Positions 32,178 to 45,253 of a stretch of DNA of 64,000 nucleotides are shown here, one piece after another. Numbering within the stretch: the first letter of the stretch is position 1; every line of letters starts with the position of its first letter. A program made the translations under genes and the position numbers. The DNA is from Panagrolaimus kolymaensis (Eukaryota; Nematoda; Chromadorea; Rhabditida; Panagrolaimidae). The stretch covers positions 62,001 to 126,000 of the forward strand of contig JAJQJQ010000032.1 in the NCBI GenBank assembly GCA_028622995.1, written 5' to 3'. The notes under the pieces are model-generated. The model ran no database searches, was not told where the DNA came from, and saw only the letters and a list, made by a program, of their open reading frames with translations.

Positions 32178-35100
32178 ATGGGTGTTTATACGCTTACAAT
32201 TCAATGTCATGAAGCTGGTGTCTCAAAAACTGTTCAATTTGAGCCCCAAACTGTTGTACAAGATGCATGCCGAGTTATTCGTGAAAAAATTGGCAAAAAT
32301 CTTCATGATCCTCGTAAGTTTTTTTTAAATTTTTTTTTGCGATTTCCTCAAATCGAGCATTAATAAATATCATTTAATTATAACATTAATTAAATTTCAG
32401 CTGAGAATTATGGCCTTTTAAAAGTTGATGACAATCAAGCCGTAATTTGGATGGATAATGGAAGGACGCTCGAGTATTATCTCGTTCGAAATGGTGATAC
32501 TCTTGAATATCGCAACAAAATCCGCAATTTGAAGGTTCGCACTCTTGATGGAGGTGCAGTTAAAACCGTTCAAGTTGATGAATCTGAACCTGTTGAAAAG
32601 CTTATGCTTACAGTATGCTCTCGTATGGGCATCGCCAATCATGATGAATATTCCCTTGTTCGTGCTGGAGATCTTCAAAATGGAAAAGACTTCAAGCATT
32701 CCACTTCAAGCTTGAATGATCGCTATGGAAAAGAATCAAGCGGATTCATGAACACCATTGGACGAAAAAAGGAAAAGAAAATCCAACAACTTCGTGCTAA
32801 ACTTCATACCGATGAAGAAATTCAATGGCTTGACCACGCTAAAACCCTTCGAGAACAAGGAATTCCTGAAGAAGAAGAACTCATCCTTCGTCGAAAATTC
32901 TTTTTCTCCGATACCAACGTTGACACTCGTGATCCCGTTCAACTCAATCTCCTCTATCTTCAATGCCGAGATGGCATCATCAAAGGTCTTCATCCCGTTG
33001 CACGTGACACTGCCATTAAACTCGCAGCCCTTCAATGCTATATTGAATATGGGCCTTTTCAAGAAGGCGTTCAACGTTCGATCAATGTTAAAGAGCTCCT
33101 TCCAAAAGAATATGCCAAAGCAAAAGAACACGAAAAAAATATTGTTCAAGAATACAAAGAGTTGATGTTCGAAGAGGTTTCAGCTCCCAAGAAAAAATAT
33201 GTTCAAATTTGTCAATCCCTTCCAACTTATGGTGTTACATTTTTCTTGGTTAAAGAAAAGGTTCCTGGTAAAAATCGCCTCATTCCTCGCCTTCTCGGTG
33301 TTAATAAAGAATCAGTTATGAGAGTTGATGAAAAAAGTAAACAAGTTCTTAAAGAATGGCCTCTTGAACAAGTTCGTCGATGGGCAGCATCCCATAAAAC
33401 TTTCACACTTGATTTTGGTGATTATCAAGAACGATATTATTCTGTTCAAACAACAGATGGTGAGAAAATTGCTGCATTAATTGGTGGTTATATTGATATC
33501 ATTTTGAAGAAAAAGAAAATGATTGATCATCATGGTATTGAAGGTGATGAAGGTTCAACCATGCTTGAGGAAAACGTCGCCCCTGCTAAAGCCACTCTAA
33601 TTGCACATGGTGAAATCAATAAAAGTTCATATGCACAAGATGGTCATGTTGCTATTCCCGGTGTTTTGAGATCAACTGCGGGTACACCTGGTTCACAATA
33701 TGGTAAGCTTTTGCTTTGAAGAAAAAAAGCTAATAAAAATAATGTTAATTTTAACACGTTTATTCCCATTAAAAATAACATAAATGAAAAAATTTAGCTG
33801 GTGCACAATATGGAGCCGTGTCGGGTATGATACAAACTCAAGACGTTCCTCGAGCTGAAAAAATTCGTTACACTGAAAGTCGTGAACGCTCTCAACGAGC
33901 TCTCATTGGAACCATTGAAGCCACAATTCGAGCCGTTGAAGAAGCTGAAGAAGAAATCCTTCGCGAACCCGATATTCCCATTCCTAGATTCGATGATGCT
34001 CAATCACGGAAATGGCGTGAAACTCGCGTGGAAGTTGAAAAAGAATCTGTAAATGATCGACTTGCCACAATGGGAGCTGCCACTGCTGAAGTTGTTCAAC
34101 TTACAGCTTATCCAGATGATATTGATTCATCACGTGTGGGTTCTGCTATTGCCACCATTGGATCAAATCTTCCTGAAGTTGGTAGGGGAGTTCGTGATCT
34201 CGCTGCTATTATGCCTGATCGCCAACGAGCTGGTGATCTCATTGAAGCTACTCGAAGACTTTGTGGCGCATTTGGAACATTCTTGGAAAAAGTTCATCCT
34301 GAAACTGACGAAAAAAGACCTGTGGTTCTTTCAGCTGCAAGCAAAGTAGGCGAACTTTCACATGAAGTTATCAATACGATGGAAGAGCCCACACGTGAAG
34401 ATCGCGTGTTTCATGATCAATTAATCAATCGTGCAAAAAATGTCGCGACGTCGACTGCAGAACTTGTTCTTCAAGCCAAAACTGTTTCAGCCGATTGCGA
34501 ATCCCCGCAACTTAAAGAACAAGTTGTTAGTAGTGCAACGCAATGCGCATTTGCTACAAGTCAACTTGTTGCTTGTGCACGAATTGTTGCTCCCACAATT
34601 GAAAACGAAACATGCCAAGATCAACTTACATCGGCTGCTAAACAAGTCTCACGAACGGTTAATGATTTATTGATTGATGCCAATACTTCCACTCAACAAT
34701 CATCATCTGGACGAGGTCCAGAACTTTATGAAAATCTTCATTCTGCTGCAAGAAAAGTTACCACCGCTCTTGATGACCTACTTGAACATGTTAAAACTAG
34801 CCCACGAGTTCATCGAACTACCACTAACGAAGATTATAATTATGAAGAAGTTCTTCGATCCTCAAATCGTGTTGTCACTCACCAAGGCGCTTCACCCAAT
34901 GACCTTCTTCGTCAAAGTGAATCAGCTATTCGACATTCTCGTCTCTTTGTTGATGAACTCAATCAAGAAGCTGAAACTTCACCAGAGCAAAGGGATAAAC
35001 TTCATCGAGCTGCACAATTAGTTGCTGAAGCAACGAGCAATATGATTGATGCAACAAAAGAATGTCAAAGTCGCCCACAAGATATTGAACAACAACAAAG

Positions 35101-38100
35101 CTTAAGAACAGCGGCTCAAAATCTTGCACATGTTACTTCTGAAGTTACAACCACGCGAAAAACCCAAACAAGCATGCAACAATTAGAAAAGGCTGCCAAG
35201 GATACAGCCACAGCAACCACACAAGCCATTGCTGCAGCCAATGCTGCTCAACCCTACATCACCACCAAGACGACCACTGAAACCCTCATTCTCGAGGTAC
35301 GTGAGCCACAAAAGTTATTTTAATTTACTATTATAATTTTGTTTTAAAGTGTCGCGATACAGCGCAGCGGGTTCCGCCGGTTATCACCTCAATCAAAGCT
35401 TCCCAGCAAGCTCAATCACCCTCAGATAAATTTCGTGCCCATTCGTACGTTTAGTTTATCTCTTCATCAAATTAACAAATATAAACACACAAATTTTTAG
35501 GTCTCTTATCTACGAAACAACGCAGCTTATTCAACCTGCCCAACGTTTAGTGGAAACATCAAGAAGAACGGTGCCAGTGATAACTGAACCAAATATTGCT
35601 TCAAGGCTTCATACAACCACACAAGATCTTAGTTCACAATTAGCGGAGTTAAGGGTTGCACTTAATAATGCTCAGCAGCAAAATTTTGATCAGCAACTTG
35701 ACCACACCGAACATTTGATACGAGAGCTCGACCAAGAATTAAAAGAAATAGATCTGTCAGCGCAGCGGGGCGGGCTGCAGCCGTTACCGGGAGAAACATC
35801 TGAAAGGGCTGGAGCCTCACTCCATAAAGCTGCACGTGAAGTTAGCTCATCCTTAGCTACTCTCATCTCTGCAGCAAATGTAAATGATGGACAAAATGTT
35901 GGCCAATCTGTATTTGAAGCATCTCAAGCATTACGTGGATTTACAGGAGCCATTCATGGTGTGGTTGCCACTCGACCTGATATTCACGTTCGTGATGTAA
36001 TTGTAAATGCCCGTTCAGTGGTTCATGATTCTGGAAGAATTTTTGATCGAGTTCGTGAACAAGCTCAACCTCCAATTCTTGATGAGGCAGCTCGACAAGT
36101 TTCTGTTTCACTTCGAAAAACTCTTGCATGTTTACCCGATAATGCCCACATTGAAAAGGCTATTGAAGAAATCCGACAAATTGATGCTTCACCCGTTGCC
36201 GCACACTTACCTCCAATTGAAATTCGACGAGCTGCAACCAAACTTATTGAAGCCACAAGTGACCTTGTAACAAATGTTAAAGCCCCTCAACAAGCTGGAT
36301 CAGTGGAAGTTTTTGTTCATACTTATCGAGATTTCCATACATCCGTAGTTCAACATATTCAATCTGAGCCTGATGATCGCCAAAGACATGCAATACGTGA
36401 ACAACTTGATGGAGCTCGCGATGAATCCATTAATGTTTTGGTCCGACTAACCTCAGCTGCTGCAGATTCTGGAAATGCCACTCACACTCAAGCTCTCAGT
36501 CAATCCACTCGAGCTTTAACTAATGTTGTTAGCGTAATCGTGGATCGAATCACTTCAGAATCGCAATGGGCTCGGGAATGTGATAATGCCCTGCGACAAA
36601 TTCAATCCATGCGGCCATTACTTGATCAAGCCAGCCTTCCCATCAATCGTAATAGCTTTTATGAATCATTGGATTCTGTTACTGAAAGAGCTCGACACCT
36701 CGGTGAAGGTATGACTGGAATTGCCAAACATGCTCGCTCAGAAGATACTCGATCCCTTTGTGAATCTGTTCGAACTGCAGCTAATGCTGTTTGTGGTTTA
36801 GCTGCAGATGCTGCTCAATCAGCTTATCTCATTGGAGTTGGCGACAGTAATAGTCAGCATGGACATCGAGCCATTATTGAAGTCGAAGAAGTAACTCGCT
36901 CTCTTCGAGTCATCAAACAATCTGCTGGCCGACTTCGTGATGGCCATTCATCTCGATCTGAAGTTCTTGACGATGCAAATGAAATTGCTCGCCACACTTC
37001 TCACGTCGTTCAACTTTGTCGTGATGCAAGTGAAAACATTCGTGATTCCAGCCAAACCAATGTTAAACAAAAGTTTATCACTGGAGGCCATAATTTAGCT
37101 GCAACTACAAGTGGCTTAATAAATGCCGTCAAACAACTTGATCGAAATTTTACCGAAACAAACAAAATTGAAACTGCTTCAAGAGCTGAAGAACTCATTA
37201 TAGCTACTTCCAATCTTGAAAACTTTATCGATAATCCCTCATTCTCAGCTGTTCCAGCAAGAATCAGTTCGGCTGGAGCACAAGCTCAAGCCCCTGTTCT
37301 TCAAGCTGGAAGAAATATGATTGAAGCCAGTGCAGAAATGATTCGAACATCCAAAGATCTAGCGGTTAGTCCAAGAGATACTGACACTTGGCAAAGATTA
37401 GCTGAAAATTCTCGAGATGTTAGTGATTCCATTAAAAATCTTGTGAGTGCCATTCGTGATCAAGCTCCGGGTAGAGATGAACTCGATGCATCCATTCATC
37501 GCCTAAATCAAATGATTAAAAATATCGATGATAGCAGTTATGCTGCATGCCAAGGTCAACTCCCACGTTCCGCAATTACAGAAAGTCGAGTTCATGAACA
37601 AATTCAACATGCTTCTCAATCACTCATTGATCGAATTTCACCTCTTGTTCATGCAGCTATAAGTCAAGCTGAAGAAATTGCTCACAATGTTCGAGAACAT
37701 ATGCAATTAATGGAACCTTTAGTTCAAAGTTCCATTCAAGCTGCTTCACTTACAAATGATCAAAGAGTTCAACAAAATTTATTTGATCAATGTAAAACTG
37801 TTGCCGAAGCTGAACTTCAATTGTTTCATGCCACAAGAGATTCACGTGGAAATCCCAAAGCTCAAACCCTTCATACTGTTGTCGAAGAATCAGGTGAACA
37901 ACTTCGTGATGCTTTAACGGATTTGCTTCAAAATGTAAGTGTTCTTGAAACCGATGCAGGTCGAATTCATGGCATGGTTGAAACCATTTCACGTTCCATT
38001 GCATTCGCCGATCAAACAGCTCAACATCAACAAGCAGCAGGTGATAGCTTTGCTGATGCTCAAACTAGAATGACAAATGCTTTGGAAGAAATTAAAAGGA

Positions 38101-41003
38101 TTGCCACGGATATGCCCACAGCTCCTACAGATTATCTCGGACAACTTTCACTTCGAATTAGTGAAGCGTATAAAAATGTTGCACTCGATTCTCAAATTGC
38201 TACTGCTTTACTTAAATCCCCAAATATTGCTCAAAGGCTTCGAAGTGCCGTACAAAAACTTGGTGCAACTTGTATGGATTTGGTTAAAGTTGCTGGACAA
38301 CGTCGAGCACATCCTAATGATCCACAAATTCATCAAACTCTATCAGCTTCATCTCAAAGAGTCATCGATGCAGTTCATGAAGTTCTTGCAGCCCTTCACG
38401 AAGGATCTCGAGGAACTCAAGCTTGTATAAATGCTGCCAATACTGTTTCTGGAATCATTGGTGATCTTGATACAACCATTCTTTTTGCAACTTCTGGCGC
38501 ATTAAATCCTCAAAGAGGTGAAGCTGATTTTGGAAATCATCGCGAAATCATTGTTAAAACCGCTAAAGCTCTCATTGAAGATACAAAAGGCCTTGTCGCT
38601 GGTGCAGCAAGCAACCAAGAACAGCTGGTAAGAAAGCATTTATAAAATATATACAATGTATAATAATTTTAAATTTAGGCTGTCGCCGCCCAAAATGCTG
38701 TTCGTTCAATTGTCCATCTGTCTGATGCAGTTAAAAATGGCGCCGCCTCACTAAGTGACGATAGCACCGAATCTCAAGCATTGGTTATTCATGCCGTTCG
38801 AGATGTTGCTGCAGCTCTTTCAGGGCTTATTCAAGCAACTAAAAATGCTTCTGGTCGAAGCCCCAATGACCCAGCTATGAATAATCTTAAAGAAGCTGCA
38901 AGAATTATGGTTACAAATGTTACTGGTTTACTTAAAACAGTTCAATCGGTCGAAAATAAAACACAACGTGGACCTAATGCCCTTGATGCAGCTATGAATG
39001 CTATCGATATAGCTGTAAGGCAATTTGATAACAATGAAGCTCCTTCAAAACATAAAGTCACCGCAGAAGAAGTTATTCAAACCGCCAATGGCATTCATAA
39101 TGTTACTTCAAAAGCTGGTGGAGCTGCAAGTTCACTCAACCAAGAGGAAATAATTGCTACAGCCAATCATGCTCGCCAAGCTGTTGCTGATCTTCTCATT
39201 GTTACTCATGCAATTGCTCAAAGAGCAGGTAATGGCGAACTTAAATATCGAACCATCAATGCTGGCCGAGATGTAGCCCTTCAAGTCAAACATCTTCTCG
39301 CAACCCTTTATTCCCTTGCTCAACGTCCTCAAGATGCCCAAACAAAAAATAATTTGAAACTTGCAGCTCAAGAAATTACCAAGGTTTATTTATTTGTTTT
39401 TTCAAATTTTTCATAGTTTTATTTTTTAGTCTGTTGGTGATCTCATTTCATGTAGTGAACAATTCAAGGATGGCGAATCATCATACACTGAAAAATATTC
39501 CAATGGGAAGGATGCAACCATTTATGCTGAAAATGAACTTTTGGGTGCAGCTAGTTCTATTGAAGCTGCTTCCGTAAAATTAGCACAGCTCAAACCTCGA
39601 GATGTGCCAACTGTCGGGGTAAGTGTATGTATTGTTGTTATTGTCTGTCTACCATGATTTTTTTATTTCGAAAAAAACTACCGAAAAAATCTTTTGAATT
39701 TTTCTGTTCCATTGAATCAAAAACAAAGCAAAAAATAAGGAAGGCCGGGTGTGCGCCGCCATCCATTGAGGATAGATACAACACCGGCTGCTGCTGCATC
39801 TCCCCGCATTTTTTTTTTGATTTGTGACCGTCGATTTGGTTCGCGGCTTTTTCCGGTTCAATTGTCCAAAAATAAATTTTATTCTCTCTGACCTAAGTTA
39901 GTTTTATTCCAATAAAATAAAATAAAAATCAACCAACGGAAGCATTGGGTTTTTTTTCATCAATTTTTGGGATTTTGTATTTGGTTGTTTTTCATTTTTC
40001 ATTGCTTTGATCTTTTCTTTCTTTTTCCCCTTCGAATGGTATTGAAGTAAGGAAGGAATATAAGGCCATTCAAGGGTTTGATATGTCTGGTATTCTTGGG
40101 TTGTGTTTTTTTAATCAACCAGCATGCCTGACGTATCCGAATCCTTGATTGTCCTTGAAAGAATCGATTAAGTGAAATGGAACACCTTTTTTTACTAATC
40201 CCAAAATTTGTGAAAGTTGTTTCTTGTTGTCTATGGTTTAATAAGTAATAAAACTCCTGTGCTTTCTTATTTTAATTATTCCCAAATTTAGCATTTTTTT
40301 GAAACCTCCATAAATTATTGTATTTTGCGCTTAAAAAGTTCATTTCAATTTTTACGATTTTTAAAGTCATAATATTTAAATTTTTTTATAGCCCGTCTCC
40401 GATGACCTTTCATTTGATGGTCAAATCCTTTCGGCAGCAAAATCTATTGCTTCTGCCGTGCAGCTGCTCGTCAAAGCCGCATCTGAAGCACAAAGGGAAC
40501 TCGTTTCTCAAGGACGTCTCGATCCTCGCCCACAATTAGCTACTGATGATTATCAATGGTCTGAAGGCCTCATATCTGCTGCTCGAACCGTTGCAGCCGC
40601 AGTTCATCAACTTTGTGAAGCTGCTAATGGCCTTGTTCAAGGTCATGGAACGGAAGAAAAACTTATTTCAGCCGCAAAACATGTTGCATCATCAACAGCT
40701 CATTTACTCGTAGCATGCAAAGTTAAATCAGATATTAATTCCACTGCAAAACAACGTCTTCAATCAGCTGGACATGCAGTGAAAGTTGCAACCGAACATT
40801 TGGTTGCTGCTGCTCGTCAAGCTGTTCCACAAGATGATCGTTCATTAGTGATTTCCCAACGAATGGTTTCCTCCATTGCTCAAGTGATGGATGCTCAAGA
40901 AATTGTTATCCGAAAAGAGCGTGAACTTTATGAAGCTCGAAATCGCCTTGCGAAAATCAACAAATCTCGTTATGAACGTGGCCAATCTCCTGAAGAACTT
41001 TGA
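32178..41003 (+). CDS. Talin
   Basis: Eight exons: 32178-32313, 32401-33702, 33798-35296, 35350-35444, 35501-38627, 38679-39383, 39430-39618, 40392-41003 (2554 aa; human talin-1 has 2541). The F0 domain begins MGVYTLTIQ. The FERM domain continues to about residue 400, with the F3 integrin-binding part around LGVNKESVMRVDEKSK and the segment ending DIILKKKK. The rest is the helical rod: repeated four- and five-helix bundles rich in Ala, Gln and Ser. The C-terminal I/LWEQ actin-binding module includes LLVACKVKSD and ends in a dimerisation helix with YERGQSPEEL. It links integrin tails to F-actin and recruits vinculin at muscle attachments. The intron before the last exon (773 nt) is the only long one inside the coding region. 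Confidence 0.98.
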
Positions 41004-41344
41004 TTGAATTATTTGTTTTTATTACATATTATTTGTTAATGTTTTTATTTTAACCAAAAAATCCAAATTATAGTCCCAAGTTTTTAATTTTCTTGTGCCT
41101 TTATCAACTTTTATATATGAGTGCTACTCAAAAATAATACATACATATATTTTCATATCGTCGAAAAACTATTTTTTTACTGTGCTTTATCCTGCCATTT
41201 TTTTCAATCATTATTTTTAAAATAAAAGTTTTTTAATATTTCTTAAAAGCTTTACTTTCAAAAAAAACCAAGCACACAATATAATTATGTACGCTTTTAA
41301 CAACCTAAAATTTTATAAAAAGCTACTTTTGCCGCTATTTGGAA

Positions 41345-41631
41345 ATGAAATCTTACAAGTTATCGACATTAAAAAAAGCTAGCAACAGCGGCAACAAAAA
41401 TGAAGAAGTAATTATTGAGAAAGCCACCCAACCACCTGAAGACCTTTTCAGTCAATGTGAATTAGTCAGCAGTTAGTAAGTAAGCGTCTTTACTTTTTGC
41501 TTTTCCATTTTCACATTTTTACCTTGAAATATTTGCTTTTTTTAAGTGGCGACAAAAGGATCTTTGAATTTGTTATGGAAAAAAAGTGCAGACCTACTGC
41601 TGTTGGCATTTTTCATTTAATATATTTCTAA
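41345..41631 (+). CDS. Possible two-exon small protein
   Basis: Candidate only. An ATG at 41345 opens 43 codons (MKSYKLSTLKKASNSGNKNE and onward) up to a GTAAGT donor at 41476. An in-frame stop would come at once if the donor were not used. A TTTTTTTAAG acceptor ending at 41546 lets the frame continue (YGDKRIFEFVMEKKCRPTAV) to a TAA at 41631, giving 71 aa in exons 41345-41475 and 41547-41631. A TTTTAAAG acceptor is used in talin, so this acceptor type is tolerated here. No family is recognised. It stands alone between talin and the nuclear receptor. Confidence 0.28.
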
Positions 41632-44600
41632 ATTTTAATATTATTTAAAATGTTTTATGTTTTTAAGGTACAAAAGGTTTTTACCTTTGTTTTTGTGAGT
41701 AAAGGGGAGGAGGATGAATGCGGAAGTTTCTGAAACTATAAAAGTGTGGTATGTACATTTTCGAAATATTGCTTTAGCGAAGTGAAGGAATTCAAGAAAA
41801 AAAAAGTGGAGAGATAGATAGAAAATTTGAACAATTTATTATTTATTTTTGTTTATTGCGTAAATTGGAATTCATCAAAGTCGATATTTTTCATGTTTTT
41901 TTTTGTGTTGTTTGATACTCGAATGGATTTCTTTTTTTTGCACGTTTTTTAATACTTTAACGTTGATCTTGCGGGACAGATTTCATTTCTTTTTTTCTTC
42001 TCTTGCGTGTATCTATTTTTGTTTAGTTAGAGAATTAAATCTGATGAAATAATATTTAGTCAGTCACAATTTACGCCTTTCATTGATGCAATAAATTTTA
42101 ATTCGTTTATTACTGTAACAATTTATCTACATAAAAGCTTAAAACATTGTTTTTGATTCAAAACATTCTTTATTAAAGCCCGCTTTTGTTTTCTTAAAAT
42201 ATCTTTTGACGTCAAAGGCTTACAAGAATGCCTAAGTCAAAGATAGTTTAATTATTGCATTTGTAAATTTAAATGCGAATTTTTTAGTGCAAAAACATTT
42301 TTTCTTTTAGTCAAAACAACTTTAAACTCTTAACTCAATCTTCCTTGTTTTGATTAATACATAATTAATGTATGACGACAATTTGATAAGTTTTTTTCTT
42401 CTTCTAAAATCTTATGAGATTATAGTTTTTTTAAAAAGCTCAAAATCGTCAGCAGATTAATAAGCTTTTAGTTTTTTGCAAATATTTATTTAAATGTTAT
42501 TTGTGATATTCAAGATACAGTCGGAAGTTTCCATGCCCATTCATTAAATTCGAAATTTAAATTTTTATAATTCTTCGTACAGTAGTAAACTTTTCGAAAT
42601 GTTTTTAAAGGACAAAATTTATATAATTTAGTGTACACTTTTCCCTGCCATCATTGTTTTCCATCTTTTTTAATATTTTTTAATTAAATCTTTCTTTACT
42701 ATCATCTCTTTCAATTCAAAGTAAATTCATAAGGTTTGAAACTTTTTATTAGGAAAGTATTGCAACTTATAACTTCATAAAACCCATTTTATTTCTTTTA
42801 TTTTTCATTTAATTAAACTTAAATTTGTTTGCAACCATACTTCCAAAACCCCTTTTTTTACCCATTAAGGTGAATGATGTTTTTACCGCCGATCTTTAAG
42901 GCATATAAGTTTTCCTTTTTTTTATAATAAGTATAATTGCATGTTTTTAAATTGTATTTTTTGTTGCTTTCACACAATTTTTAAGTGCTGAGAATATGAA
43001 AAAGAAGTTTTGTGGCAGCTTTATTTTTATTTTTAAAGGAGTAATTAACCTTATTGGCTTTTTTGTTTTTTTTTATACTGCTTTAAGAAGAAAAAAAATT
43101 GAATTTAAAAGTAGTCATTTACAAAATTAAATATACGGTAAATTAAAAATAGAATCTCTGAAAATGGAGTAAAGTGTAAAGGTTCAACTAAAGGAATTTT
43201 TTTCTTGCTTGTTTAGTTTGTTAATTTGGTAAATGTTTGTATTATTATCTTTTATTATTTCACACATACATACATATGACATCTGACTTTTTTAAATGAT
43301 ACAAAAATAAAAGGATGATTAATCAAAAAGATTATATAGGTACTGGCGGCTTCTAGAAAAAAAGGAATATTCGTACATAAAAAAATTGCATTTTTATTAT
43401 AATTTTTATCGTAATTCGTTTTCTCCCCATTATTTATTAATAAAGAATTCCCTTTGACTTTGTTAAGTATCATTAATTTTTTGAAACAATTTATTTATTT
43501 ATTTATTGTAAACAACAACAAAAAATTAGTTTTAAACGTGTGCTTGAACTTTAAATTAATTTTTTGTTGAATGAATGAATCTTGTAATAGCGGGTTCCTA
43601 TTTTGAGGCTCCTTAATTTTAGTTTAAAAAATAACCTTTTTATCAGAGCTATTTAAATATAACTTTTTTTGCAGATTTATTATAAGTTTTTAGAAAGTTT
43701 TACCGAGATAATCTAAACGAAAAATATTCAAAAAGTATTTCACTCATTGATGTTTTAAAGTATTTTTGTAAATTTTGATCCTATTGACCTTTGTTTTTTT
43801 TTTCATCTTGAAATGGCGGCTAACTAATCTCTTTTTTTTTTTTATCTCTCACTCTTTTTCTATAATTCTCAAACATTGCCCAAGCAAGTAAGCACCGGTG
43901 GCGGCCTATACGTTGTGTTTCATTCGCCTTTTTTGTGACAACAAAATACTTCCGTTTTTTGTGTTATTCGCGTTATATATTTTTATGATTATTCTGTATT
44001 GACCAACAAGCATATAAAATACATTTTGACGCATCAGAAAAAAGAGAAAAGCCTATTCAACAAGAAAAAAAGGGGGCAATAAAGGGAAAAGGAGGAAATG
44101 ACAGACTTTAATTATCCCTTTTCTCTCTCTCACACACATTTAATTTCAACATAATTTTTTAAAACGTGATAAAAGAATAAAAAAAGTAATTTATTCGTTT
44201 GTAAGAAAGATATTAAAAATATGGTATTAATTTTTTTCTCTCCTTTACTTAATTATAGTTTACTCTTGACTGCTTTTTCGTAAATTTAAATGTGTGCTGC
44301 TGATGTTTTTTCTTTCCACCACCATCGAGGTTGTGTTTGAGTCTTTTTCTTTCAAAGTTAGTATAAAGGAGGAAGCAACCTTTATACAAACGTATTTCTT
44401 TACACTTTTTTCTTTTGAACAATGTAAAAATTTCTCATGTTAGAAACCAACAACCACGTGGCAACCATACTTTTTGTTTTAAAAAAGTCCCTTAATCCTT
44501 TATTACTTTGCATTTAAAAAATTTATGAAATACATATTCACCATTTTTTGATATTATTTTTTTCTTCTTCAAAAGTTTCGATTGTTTTTGTTTTATCAAA

Positions 44601-45253
44601 CACGTACACAACAGGCACACACAAAAAACAGCACACAAGAAAAAAGAATTAAAATATCTATCTCTAATGTCTAAAAGTAAGCAGCAAAGCAAGAGGCGTA
44701 GATCACCCATTCTCGTTTTTTTTTCTTCTTCCTTCGTTGTTGTTCCTATTGATGTCTCTTTTTTTTCTTTTTTGAAGAGTTAAGAAAAGTTTTCTTACGT
44801 CCGTCTTCTTCTCTTTCATCTTTTTTTTTTCACTGTCTTCTTCATTTCGACTCACGTTATTTAACACAAAAAAGTGTACGTATGCGTCGTCGTCCATGAA
44901 TGTTTTCTGCTCAACTGCTGTGGTTCGTTCGTTTATTTTCTTTGCACTAAAAAAGTATTTCATTTTTTTTTTCACGTCCTTGAATCAATGTTAAAAATTT
45001 TGTCAGCTGTGTTAAAATAAAAGAAGAAGGGGAGAGAAAAAAGAAGGTGGTAAGGGAGATTTTTTATTTTGAGAAAAAATTTAAACGCGTGTGTCATTTT
45101 TTTCTCTCGTTCGTTCGAGTTTTTAAACATTGTTTTTTATTATTATTATTTGATTCCATTCAATAATTTTTTTTAGTTTTATTTTTAACCTTTTTTTGTT
45201 TTCCCTCTATACAAAAGAAGGATATTTCATTACAAAAAAAGGATTGAAAGGAA
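41632..45253. other. 3.6-kb region without a gene, upstream of the nuclear receptor
   Basis: AT-rich, with poly-T runs and pyrimidine-rich tracts from about 43800 to 45170. A minus-strand open frame at 44703-44975 is Lys/Asn/Glu-rich low complexity. No RNA gene or repeat was recognised. It may hold the promoter and leader of the nuclear receptor. The 341 bases between the talin stop and 41344 likewise hold only the talin 3' region. Confidence 0.4.

Noticed and set aside
44703..44975. 90-codon minus-strand frame
   Set aside because: Lys/Asn/Glu low complexity from a pyrimidine tract, no supporting signals.
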